DNA of 6,843 nt from Nevskiales bacterium (GCA_022616655.1 JAKEEJ010000084.1:1-6843); one strand, 5' to 3'. Positions 1-5,980 are shown, counted from the first letter of the stretch. Numbers and translations are program-made. Notes: generated by a model not told the origin, from the letters alone.

Positions 1-2
1 AC

Positions 3-425
3 CTCGACCCGGCCCTGGACCCGACCCAGCTGAGTTTTACGTACGTCTCCGGCGTCATCGCCACGGACATTGATCAGCAATCGAACGCCTTCAAGGCCGA
101 CGGGGACGGCAAGTACGACATCGTCGTGGACTACCCGAACGGCAGCGGTTTCGATGCAAATATGGCATCGGTCTACGACATTACGGGCATCAGCACCCTG
201 ACCGCGGATTCGTTTTACTATCTTTCCTTTCCCTCGGGCGGCCACGGCCCGTTTCTCTCGGCCGCACACGTGCAGAATACCGGCGACGGAGACGGCAGCG
301 GCTGGGTGGCGCCGGTCGTGGTTCCGGTTCCGGCTGCGGCCTGGCTGTTGTTATCCGGCCTGGGTTCCCTGTTTGGGTTCATTCGTGTAAGCCGGCCGGT
401 GCCGCTCAGGTTGTACGCTTATTGA
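3..425 (+). CDS. C-terminal part of a secreted VPxPA/PEP-CTERM-type sorted protein (5' end outside window)
   Basis: The frame is open from base 3 to a TGA at 423-425, giving 140 residues with no start in the window. The upstream part (LSFTYVSGVIATDIDQQ...) is polar, rich in Asp, Gly and Ser, and looks like an extracellular beta-rich domain that I do not recognise. Near the end, VPVPAAAWLLLSGLGSLFGF (from base 321) is a textbook tripartite sorting signal: a VPxPA motif, one hydrophobic helix, then basic residues (IRVSRP). Proteins of this kind are exported by Sec, held in the inner membrane, and processed by an exosortase for attachment to or release at the cell surface. The tail after the helix is longer than usual (about 14 residues) and lacks a compact Arg cluster. 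GTG at 126 is an internal codon, not the start. The gene converges on and overlaps the coiled-coil gene by 7 bp. The sorting signal is clear; the function of the rest is unknown. Confidence 0.8.
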   Translation, partial: LDPALDPTQLSFTYVSGVIATDIDQQSNAFKADGDGKYDIVVDYPNGSGFDANMASVYDITGISTLTADSFYYLSFPSGGHGPFLSAAHVQNTGDGDGSGWVAPVVVPVPAAAWLLLSGLGSLFGFIRVSRPVPLRLYAY

Positions 426-985
426 GCCGCCTCTGGCGGAGTGACGGCCTGGGAGGTCTGACCGGTCACTACTCGCTGTTCGTCCAGCTTGTCCTGCAGG
501 TCCTGAACCCGATTCTCCAGCTCGACCTGCTTCAAACCCGTCAGGGGTTCACGCTGGACCAGAGCATCGAAGACGCCCTTGTCCGCGTAGCGCTGCAGCA
601 ACTCACTGTTGAGCTCGTGCAGCCTGGCGTTCTTGGTCGCGCATTGCTCAAGCTGCTGCCCGCGTTCGGTGGCGGTCTGCTCCAGTTGTCCCTTCTCGGC
701 CAGCGTCCGGTCCAGCAGGGCCTGCGTTTCTTCCAGCCGTCCGCTCAGCGCCGTCGTCGTTTCCCTGGATTTGCGCTGCGCGCCATCCGATTTGGCCTTG
801 AGCGCTTCGAGCTCGGCCTTCAGTTTCGCGTTCTCGGACTGCAGGGCATCCCGCTCGCCGGACAACTGCCGCAGCATGAACTGCGCCTTGGCCAGCGCCT
901 TGGCGTCGGTTGAATCGGCCCGCGCAACGCCCGCCATAACGGAAATGGCAGTCGTCATCAGAATGCATGCATTGCGAAACGACAT
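419..985 (-). CDS. Periplasmic coiled-coil protein, last gene of the ton/porin cluster
   Basis: 188 residues. An N-terminal Sec signal peptide (residues 1-23, cleavage likely after Ala-Arg-Ala) is followed by a long charged helix rich in Gln, Glu, Lys and Leu, predicted as coiled coil at about 35-130 and again at 145-171. The segment around 126-170 (NSELLQRYADKGVFDALVQ, then REPLTGLKQVELENRVQDLQ) looks conserved rather than random coiled coil, because it has several Gly, Pro and aromatic positions. There is one Cys, C115. The start is fixed by an excellent ribosome binding site 5 bases upstream. It lies 52 bp after the porin stop, so it is probably the last cistron of the operon. The job is unknown. 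A periplasmic spacer or scaffold between the inner-membrane motor and the outer-membrane porin would fit its position, but that is inference. It resembles proteins usually annotated only as hypothetical. Confidence 0.88.
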   Translation of the reverse strand: MSFRNACILMTTAISVMAGVARADSTDAKALAKAQFMLRQLSGERDALQSENAKLKAELEALKAKSDGAQRKSRETTTALSGRLEETQALLDRTLAEKGQLEQTATERGQQLEQCATKNARLHELNSELLQRYADKGVFDALVQREPLTGLKQVELENRVQDLQDKLDEQRVVTGQTSQAVTPPEAAQ

Positions 986-987
986 AC

Positions 988-998
988 ATCACCTCCTT
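988..998 (-). promoter_or_regulatory. Very strong Shine-Dalgarno of the coiled-coil gene
   Basis: The minus strand reads AAGGAGGTGAT, an uninterrupted 11-base complement of the 16S rRNA 3' tail, with the GGAGGT core 5 bases before the ATG at 985. It decides the start at 985 over the out-of-frame ATG at 989. No other gene in the cluster has a site this good, which suggests high translation of this protein relative to its neighbours. Confidence 0.85.
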
Positions 999-1007
999 CA
1001 ATCCGAG

Positions 1008-1023
1008 GTCGCGCCGGCGCGAC
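1008..1023. repeat. 16-bp perfect palindrome (hairpin) between porin and coiled-coil genes
   Basis: GTCGCGCCGGCGCGAC is its own reverse complement. In the minus-strand mRNA it can form a GC-only hairpin (6-bp stem, CCGG loop) 14 bases after the porin stop codon and 9 bases before the coiled-coil Shine-Dalgarno. No U-run follows, so a classical intrinsic terminator is unlikely. A 3'-end stabiliser for the porin message or a partial attenuator is possible. It could also be a protein-binding site. The palindrome is certain; the role is inferred. Confidence 0.5.
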
Positions 1024-1037
1024 GCGGGGAAAAGGTC

Positions 1038-2669
1038 TCAGAACCGCGCATTGATGTCCAACTGCCAGGTGTCAATGCCGAGCGGCGGTCCCTTGATCGC
1101 ATCCGAGGTCAGGTACCGCAGACTCAACCAGGTATTGTTCGCCAGCGTATAACTGCCGCCCAGGACCCAGCCCTTGGCGTCGGTGCCGCCGAGGTGGAAA
1201 TCCGAATCGGTGAATGCATCGAGCACCGCGTCGGCGCCGAGCCGGCGGTAGCCCCACAGCGACTGCCAGTCGCCCTGGTTCTGCAATTTCGGCGCGCCGA
1301 CGGTCAGCTTGAAATACGAGCCGCGGGTGTCTTCTTCGAGCGGAGATATGTACACCGCGCCACCGTTGGTACGGGCAAAGATCTCTGCAAAATCGAAACC
1401 GAGATTCTCGACGTAATGGGCGGTCAGGATGACATGGGTCGCGCCGAAGGCCGCGAGATCGAGCGAGGCGATAAAGTCCAGCTCCTTGAATTCCGAAGCC
1501 AGAGCGTACAAAGGACGATCCGCGGGAGGATTTGGATCCTGAATATCGTACAGCGTATTGCCTTTCTGCACGTACTGGGGCGCGGTGTAGTCGAGCAGGT
1601 CACTGCCGGGGGCGTTTTGCTGCCCGACGATGCCGGTATACCGGTAATAGGACGTTGCAGCCGACAGCTTGTTTTTTTTGAATTTCCAGTCAAAGCCGAG
1701 CTGCGCGCCGTAGAGCCATTTGTCGTTCCGGTTGAGATCGAACTCCTGCAGCGGAAACGCGCCCAGCGTGAGAAACGGCGCAAACCGGTCGCGGCTCGGC
1801 TCTATCGCCCGCCATACCCAGGGACTCAGCGTGGCCGCCACGCCGTCAAAATTCAGATCCTCGTCCCAGATCAGTTCAGTGCCGAGAAACGGGTTCGGCA
1901 GGCGCCCGCCTGAGAGCGTGAGGCCCGGCGGCTGATAGCGCAGAAAGGCCTGGTCCAGCAGCAACTGGCTCGAGCGGAAACTGTTGCCGAGGGTCTGGTT
2001 GGTTGAGACCGGGTTGCTGCTGCTGCCGGTGGCGATGCGGGCAACGGCGTTCAGCTCCTCGGTCACTTTCGCCAGCAGACCCAACCGCAGGCGCAGGCGC
2101 GCCGTGTCGCGGTCCTCAGTGGTATTGATGAAATCCTCCGGCGCGGAGGTCTCGCTGCGCCGCTCGTTGATGCGCTGGATGTTCTTGTAAAACAAAGTTG
2201 CATTGCCGTCGGCGTATTGATCCAGCTGAGCGCGCAGTCGGATGTCGCCGAACAGCCCGATGCGGTTGACCCAGGCCGGAAATGCGTCGGGCATTCCCCA
2301 GCGTTCGCGTTTGGCTTCTTCGAGAATGTTCTGCACCACATCCTCACGCACCCGCGGACGGATCTGCTCGATGATTTCCTGCTTCACCGGCTCGGGGATG
2401 TAGGGCACGCTGAGGCTATCGGCCGGCGGCTCCACCGGAGTACCGCTCGCCGGCGGCGCCGCGGCGGGCACTGGCCGCCGCACTTGCTGCATGACGCGCT
2501 CGACAATGGCCGCGGATTTTTCCGGCGGCAACACGCCCTGCTGCACCAGTTCATCCACCAGGCTCTCGATCGCCTGGCGTAATTCGGCCGGTTCCGTTTT
2601 TTCCGCCGCCGTGCTCCATCCTGAAAACAACGCCAGACCCAAGACGGTGGCGAGCACCTTTCTATTCAT
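1038..2669 (-). CDS. Putative outer-membrane porin (Porin_5 type)
   Basis: 543 residues. Residues 1-22 are a signal peptide ending Ser-Thr-Ala-Ala. Residues 25-125 form a helical, Glu/Arg/Gln-rich periplasmic domain with a Pro/Ala-rich break at about 65-90. From about 134 (WVNRIGLFGDIRLRAQ) a beta-barrel begins, with many alternating strands. The motif at about 255-280 (GRLPNPF...LIWDEDLNFDGVAAT) is the hallmark I know from the family annotated as 'putative porin', Pfam Porin_5. The protein ends in Asn-Ala-Arg-Phe, the terminal aromatic expected for BAM-dependent insertion. It lacks the TonB-box and plug domain of classical TonB-dependent receptors, although it sits directly after tonB. The start at 2669 has GGAG 7 bases upstream. 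The substrate is unknown. Its position suggests it is the outer-membrane partner of the dedicated Ton system (inference). Confidence 0.9.
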   Translation of the reverse strand: MNRKVLATVLGLALFSGWSTAAEKTEPAELRQAIESLVDELVQQGVLPPEKSAAIVERVMQQVRRPVPAAAPPASGTPVEPPADSLSVPYIPEPVKQEIIEQIRPRVREDVVQNILEEAKRERWGMPDAFPAWVNRIGLFGDIRLRAQLDQYADGNATLFYKNIQRINERRSETSAPEDFINTTEDRDTARLRLRLGLLAKVTEELNAVARIATGSSSNPVSTNQTLGNSFRSSQLLLDQAFLRYQPPGLTLSGGRLPNPFLGTELIWDEDLNFDGVAATLSPWVWRAIEPSRDRFAPFLTLGAFPLQEFDLNRNDKWLYGAQLGFDWKFKKNKLSAATSYYRYTGIVGQQNAPGSDLLDYTAPQYVQKGNTLYDIQDPNPPADRPLYALASEFKELDFIASLDLAAFGATHVILTAHYVENLGFDFAEIFARTNGGAVYISPLEEDTRGSYFKLTVGAPKLQNQGDWQSLWGYRRLGADAVLDAFTDSDFHLGGTDAKGWVLGGSYTLANNTWLSLRYLTSDAIKGPPLGIDTWQLDINARF

Positions 2670-2727
2670 CCCGCAGCTCCGAAGTTTTATTTATTTGGAC
2701 CGGCCCCAGACGCCGTTTCCCTTTCAT
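2662..2727 (-). other. Possible 21-codon coupling mini-ORF between tonB and porin
   Basis: An ATG at 2727 overlaps the tonB stop as ATGA and opens a 21-codon frame (MKGKRRLGPVQINKTSELRD, then E). Its TAG stop at 2664-2662 lies just inside the porin gene, overlapping the porin ATG region. It thus bridges the otherwise untranslated 54-bp gap. It could carry ribosomes leaving tonB into the porin start. The peptide itself has no recognisable feature and chance is a real alternative. Confidence 0.25.
2681..2700 (-). other. A/U-rich island in the tonB-porin spacer
   Basis: In an otherwise very GC-rich cluster, the minus strand here reads CCAAATAAATAAAACTTC just before the porin ribosome binding site. 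It is a candidate for an internal promoter -10 region or an RNase E-type cleavage site that would separate the porin message from the tonB message. I see no convincing -35 hexamer. Confidence 0.3.
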
Positions 2728-3536
2728 GACCGTGTCTTGACGCCCAGCCGCACCGGCTGAGGCATCTCCCCCGGCGGCGGCTCCAGAACTTTTCCGACGA
2801 AGCCCGCAATGACACTCTTCAGGCGCCGATCGAGCTCGGCGTCCCCGGTCAGGGCCGACAGTTCGGCGCGTTCGATGCGGCCGGTGGTTGCAATCCACAG
2901 CTTCAGCTCGACGGCATAGCTGTTCCGCCGCAGTTTCCGGTCTTCCGCAATCCAGTCGCGGATATCGGCGGCGAGACCCGCCGAATAACTTCCGAATGGA
3001 ACGCCGATGCCGGCCCCCGCCTTGCCACGCCGGATGGTGGGCCCGCTGCCGCTGGTGTTCTCGGTTGCGACCGGATCGCTGGCGTCCATGGGGACGTCCT
3101 CGGGGACATCGATGGGCGTCTTTTCGATCTCGGGTTCCGGCGGTTTCTCCACCGGCGGCGGAGGCGGAGGCGGGGGCAGCAGCGATACTTGCTGGATCCG
3201 CACCGGCCGCGGCGCGGGCGTGCTGTTCAGATAATTGATCAGCAACCAGACCAGACCGACCGCCACGCCCACTGCGGCGCAGATCCCCAACGCCGGAAGG
3301 TAACGCCGATAGTGTTTGAAGGGCGCCAGCGAATGCCCGGCGGCGGAGGCGGATTTGACCGGAGCGGGAGCAACAAACGCCCGGTATTCGCCGGTGGCCA
3401 TTGCCTCCAAAGCGGCGGACGCATGTAAATGCGAGACGGCACCGGCCTGGCCGGCAGACAGGCCGGCCGGCAGTTTACGCGGGCGTGGGTCTGAGGCCTG
3501 CTCGGCCTGGATGCGATGGGCGCCTGCCAAGGTCAC
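2724..3536 (-). CDS. tonB: TonB-family energy transducer
   Basis: 270 residues. One transmembrane segment lies at about 79-103 (YLPALGICAAVGVAVGLVWL...). It is followed by the Pro-rich periplasmic spacer typical of TonB (eight prolines in a row at 121-128, then PxEKPPEPEIEK). A C-terminal TonB/TolA-like domain lies at about 181-270, with the usual pattern ...VELKLWIATTGRIERAEL...GDAELDRRL. It should pass proton-motive energy from ExbB-ExbD to an outer-membrane partner. The start chosen is GTG at 3536, 8 bases after the exbD stop, with a modest AGGGA site. ATG at 3401 has GGAGG only 2 bases upstream and would remove 45 residues. With the GTG start the cytoplasmic N-terminus is about 78 residues, far longer than the roughly 10 of E. 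coli TonB. The transmembrane helix contains no His and no SxxxH motif. The family call is sound; the start is less so. Confidence 0.88.
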   Translation of the reverse strand: MTLAGAHRIQAEQASDPRPRKLPAGLSAGQAGAVSHLHASAALEAMATGEYRAFVAPAPVKSASAAGHSLAPFKHYRRYLPALGICAAVGVAVGLVWLLINYLNSTPAPRPVRIQQVSLLPPPPPPPPVEKPPEPEIEKTPIDVPEDVPMDASDPVATENTSGSGPTIRRGKAGAGIGVPFGSYSAGLAADIRDWIAEDRKLRRNSYAVELKLWIATTGRIERAELSALTGDAELDRRLKSVIAGFVGKVLEPPPGEMPQPVRLGVKTRS

Positions 3537-3544
3537 GAGTGTCC

Positions 3545-3949
3545 CTACTGACTGAGCCGCTGGGTAACCAAGCCGAGCTGGGTGATTTCCAGCCGGCCCA
3601 GAAGATCGAGCACGTCTACGACTTTCTGGTACTGCACCTGCGCGTCGCCTTTGACGACCACGGGCAACTGCGGATTGTTGGCTTTGAGCAGGCGCAGGCG
3701 GGCTTCGAGGTCGGCCAGGCTGACCGGATACGTGTCGAGATAGATCGTCCCGTCCTGGGCGATGGTGATGGCGCGGGTCTGCGGTTTGGCCAGGCTCGGC
3801 GTGGTGCTGGCCTTGGGCAGATTGACCGCGATGCCCTGCACGGTGGCCGTCGTCATGATGATGAAAATCACCAGCAAAACGTACGCCAGGTCCAGCATCG
3901 GCGTGACGTTGATGTCGTCATACAGCTTGCCTTCGTCCTGTACCTGCAT
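3545..3949 (-). CDS. exbD: Biopolymer transporter ExbD
   Basis: 134 residues, normal for the family. A short cytoplasmic N-terminus leads into the signature INVTPMLDLAYVLLVIFII at 13-31, a single transmembrane helix. Asp20 aligns with the proton-carrying Asp25 of E. coli ExbD and is intact. Residues about 43-134 form the periplasmic ExbD/TolR-like domain (AITIAQDGTIYLD...VVVKGDAQVQYQKVVDVLDL). With ExbB it forms the proton channel that drives TonB. The start ATG at 3949 lies 21 bp after the exbB stop, with an AAAGGGG site about 9 bases upstream, and its stop is 8 bp before the tonB start, so the three genes are clearly one transcription unit. Confidence 0.95.
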   Translation of the reverse strand: MQVQDEGKLYDDINVTPMLDLAYVLLVIFIIMTTATVQGIAVNLPKASTTPSLAKPQTRAITIAQDGTIYLDTYPVSLADLEARLRLLKANNPQLPVVVKGDAQVQYQKVVDVLDLLGRLEITQLGLVTQRLSQ

Positions 3950-3970
3950 GGCGCCCGTCCCCTTTCGTGC

Positions 3971-5806
3971 TCAGTTGCTGTACTGCTCGGCGATCCGGCT
4001 CATGAACTCGTCGCAGAACGCACGCATGTCGGCGTTGATGTCGCGGATCTGCGCACTGAGATAGTTGTATCCGAACAGCGCCGGAATGGCGACGATGAGG
4101 CCGGCCACGGTCGCCACCAGGGCCGCCGCGATGCCCGGCGCAATGGCGTTGATGTTGACGTCGCCGGTCGCTGCGATGGCCGCGAACGTGATCATCACGC
4201 CCACCACCGTGCCCAACAATCCCAGAAACGGGCCGCCGGAAATCGCAATCGTCAGCAACACCATGTGCTCGTTGAGCTTCTGAAGCTCGCGCACGTAGGA
4301 GGCATCGAGCACCGCGCGTACGCCCGTGAGGGCGTGCTCGCTCAAACCGCGCTGCTGCGCGCCGACCGAGCGGCCGGTGCGTTCCTTGATGTCGTGAATG
4401 CCCGTGTGATACAGCTGATACAGCGTCGCACTCTGAAAGTGGTCGTGCTTGCCGAACAACGCGGACAGCAGGGCCGAATCGCGCAGCTCCGGGTCCTCGT
4501 TCGCTTCGTCGTCCTGGTCCAGGGCGTCGGCCGTGGTGGCGTTGATGCGCTTGAAGCGGTGCAGAAAGGCCTGATTGTCTTTGCGCACGCGCGTCAGCAG
4601 CACGGCCTTCCCGACCATCACGGCCCAGCTGATGGCTGCCATGATCGCCAGCAGAAAAATCACCACCCAACCGTCCACGGTGACACTGCGCAGAATCGTA
4701 CCGAAGTACGAGGTGCTGCCTCCTTCGCTCGCCTCGTCTCCGTACGTGACGACGCGGCCGTCGGCGCCCTGGCTGCGGACCGCAAACCGGAGCCAGTCGG
4801 CGTTGCGTGCCACGCGGGACACCTGGACCTCGTCCACTTCGGCGGTCAGCGGGTTACTCCCGCCAGCGGAGGCGCCCAGGGTCAGGGCCAGACTGGCAGA
4901 GGTGAGTGGCGCCTCAACGGAGGCTGTTTCGGCAGCGTCGAGATACAGCGAAACCTTTCCGTTGAACACGACCAGTGCCACGTGATGCCAGCCGCCGGGC
5001 GCGATCTGCGAGCGGGCGGTGTCGTGCCGGTTTCCACCGACCACGGCGCGCGCATACACACTGCTGCCGTCAATGCCGATCACCAGCGACTGATGACCGC
5101 CGTTGGCGTCGAGGAGATAAGCGTCCGCCTGCGGAGCATCAACCTTGATCCAGGCCGAAAACGTCCAGCCCTTGTCCGGCACGAACTGCAACGACTCGGA
5201 CGCCGGCACGCTCAGTCCACCCTGGCCGGCGAAACTCGCCCCCGCGCCAACCAGGGCGGCGGAACTGGCCGCCACCGGCGCCGGCGCCACCGGATGGTTC
5301 CCAAAGCCGGTCGCGTCCTTCCAGTTCGCCGCCACCGAATCGAAGTGGTACACCAGCACCTGATCGGCGTCATACGTCCCGGCCGGATCGTCGGCGCCGG
5401 CCGCGGCTTCGTTACCGTAGTACATCGAGACCGTTTCCGGCTCGTCCGGCGCGAGCCGCGGCGCTTTGACCCAGATCAGCGCCATTTCATTGACCGGATC
5501 GAACTTCTCGACATGGTGCTTGAGCACCGTTTTGCCGTCGGCGGCAACAAAGCGCAGGTCGGCGGCGCCGTCTTTAAGGCTGAAAAAGGACTGGAAATTG
5601 CCACTGTGCAGGCGCACCAGCACGGGCACCTCGGTTACCGCGGCTTCGAGATCCGCACCTTGCTTGGACGGGTCAAGCTTCAACTCCTTCCGGTCCGGCC
5701 AGTCGTCGTTCCAGGCCCCGTACGAGGGACCGGGGACCAGGGCGACACCCAGCAGCCACGCCAAGGCGAGGGAATAAATACAGCCAGCCCTATCGTGTCC
5801 AGCCAT
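3971..5806 (-). CDS. exbB: ExbB/TolQ-type proton channel subunit with DUF2341 and LamG periplasmic ectodomain
   Basis: 611 residues against about 240 for E. coli ExbB. Order: signal peptide 1-30; DUF2341-type domain about 55-140 (VPVLVRLHSGNF, DLRFVAADGK, IWVKAPRL, MYYGNEA); LamG/concanavalin A-like domain about 148-340 (WTFSAWIKV, GGWHHVALVVFNGKVSLYLD, EVDEVQVSRVARNADW); helix 1 at 380-397; a cytoplasmic loop to about 512; helix 2 about 514-541 with GPFLGLLGTVVGVMITF; helix 3 about 555-583 with APGIAAALVATVAGLIVAIP. The last two are the MotA/TolQ/ExbB channel core. Thr533 and Thr566 match E. coli Thr148 and Thr181, but Ala561 sits where E. coli has Glu176. The expected topology places residues 31-375 in the periplasm, where the LamG part could bind glycan or protein. 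An in-frame TAA 9 bases upstream fixes the ATG at 5806; its ribosome binding site is weak. This architecture exists in other proteobacterial genomes, to my knowledge without a defined role. Confidence 0.93.
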   Translation of the reverse strand: MAGHDRAGCIYSLALAWLLGVALVPGPSYGAWNDDWPDRKELKLDPSKQGADLEAAVTEVPVLVRLHSGNFQSFFSLKDGAADLRFVAADGKTVLKHHVEKFDPVNEMALIWVKAPRLAPDEPETVSMYYGNEAAAGADDPAGTYDADQVLVYHFDSVAANWKDATGFGNHPVAPAPVAASSAALVGAGASFAGQGGLSVPASESLQFVPDKGWTFSAWIKVDAPQADAYLLDANGGHQSLVIGIDGSSVYARAVVGGNRHDTARSQIAPGGWHHVALVVFNGKVSLYLDAAETASVEAPLTSASLALTLGASAGGSNPLTAEVDEVQVSRVARNADWLRFAVRSQGADGRVVTYGDEASEGGSTSYFGTILRSVTVDGWVVIFLLAIMAAISWAVMVGKAVLLTRVRKDNQAFLHRFKRINATTADALDQDDEANEDPELRDSALLSALFGKHDHFQSATLYQLYHTGIHDIKERTGRSVGAQQRGLSEHALTGVRAVLDASYVRELQKLNEHMVLLTIAISGGPFLGLLGTVVGVMITFAAIAATGDVNINAIAPGIAAALVATVAGLIVAIPALFGYNYLSAQIRDINADMRAFCDEFMSRIAEQYSN

Positions 5807-5843
5807 ACCGTGTTATTCCCGACGGGTTCGTGACCAACGAAGG

Positions 5844-5877
5844 ACTGTAACGATGTGTCATTACATACTTGTTACAG
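5844..5877 (-). promoter_or_regulatory. Pho-box-like promoter in front of exbB
   Basis: The minus strand reads CTGTAACAAGTATGTAAT (5877-5860), two TGTAAY repeats spaced 11 bases apart, matching the E. coli Pho box consensus CTGTCATAWAWCTGTCAT at 13 of 18 positions. After exactly 10 bases comes TACAGT (5849-5844), a fair -10 hexamer. The same box-to-hexamer spacing occurs in the E. coli phoA promoter. No good -35 hexamer is present, as expected for a PhoB-activated promoter. The implied leader to the exbB ATG is about 30 bases. PhoB control is inferred, not shown. Confidence 0.42.
5845..5877. repeat. 33-bp dyad with perfect 7-base arms upstream of exbB
   Basis: CTGTAAC (5845-5851) and GTTACAG (5871-5877) are exact inverted repeats. 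The centre holds TGTCATTACA (5856-5865), itself with TGT/ACA symmetry about almost the same axis. It is the only AT-rich stretch in the intergenic gap. It may be a dimeric regulator's operator, alternative or additional to the Pho-box reading of the same bases. Confidence 0.5.
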
Positions 5878-5925
5878 TTTGCGCCCGGCAGCGGCCAAAG
5901 CCGGCCGAGCCCGCCCGCTCACTGC

Positions 5926-5942
5926 GCCTGCCTTCTGCAGGC
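5926..5942. repeat. Short hairpin 1 downstream of the lipoprotein gene
   Basis: GCCTGC and GCAGGC form a 6-bp stem with a 5-base loop (CTTCT). It is the farthest of three hairpins from the lipoprotein stop and has no adjacent T-run on either strand. Confidence 0.45.
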
Positions 5943-5956
5943 AAGCAAACTCGCGC

Positions 5957-5974
5957 CCCCCTTTGCAAAGGGGG
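5957..5974. repeat. 18-bp perfect palindrome, candidate end signal of the FHA-lipoprotein transcript
   Basis: CCCCCTTTGCAAAGGGGG is its own reverse complement and would fold into a 7-bp stem with a TGCA loop. It is 43 bp past the lipoprotein stop (minus strand). The lack of a U-run argues against a standard intrinsic terminator. The composition (C-run, TTTGCAAA, G-run) resembles dispersed intergenic palindromes seen in many proteobacterial genomes, so a copy of such a repeat is the main alternative. Confidence 0.5.
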
Positions 5975-5980
5975 CCGTGA

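Noticed and set aside
459..468. 10-bp palindrome TGACCGGTCA
   Set aside because: Lies inside coding sequence, is short, and is expected by chance in GC-rich DNA.
1669..1683. Run of eight A on the porin coding strand containing an in-frame A AAA AAC slippery heptamer
   Set aside because: The -1 product would stop 23 codons later and truncate the barrel, and no stimulatory structure is obvious; the Lys-Lys-Asn-Lys codons explain it.
609..1913. A 434-codon plus-strand open frame across the coiled-coil and porin genes
   Set aside because: Low-complexity Ser/Cys/Arg-rich start, no recognisable domain, and both genes beneath it have signal peptides, ribosome binding sites and family motifs.
3153..3178. 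GGCGGAGGC-type repeat tract
   Set aside because: Simply encodes the proline run of the TonB periplasmic spacer.
3918..4670. A 250-codon minus-strand frame overlapping the exbB channel region
   Set aside because: Arg/Gly/His-rich translation in the alternate frame of exbB, whose own frame carries the channel motifs.
3401..5833. An 810-codon plus-strand open frame antisense to exbB, exbD and tonB
   Set aside because: Its translation is rich in Arg, His, Gln and Gly with no domain, and it runs across three well-supported genes. This is the usual antisense shadow of GC-rich coding DNA.
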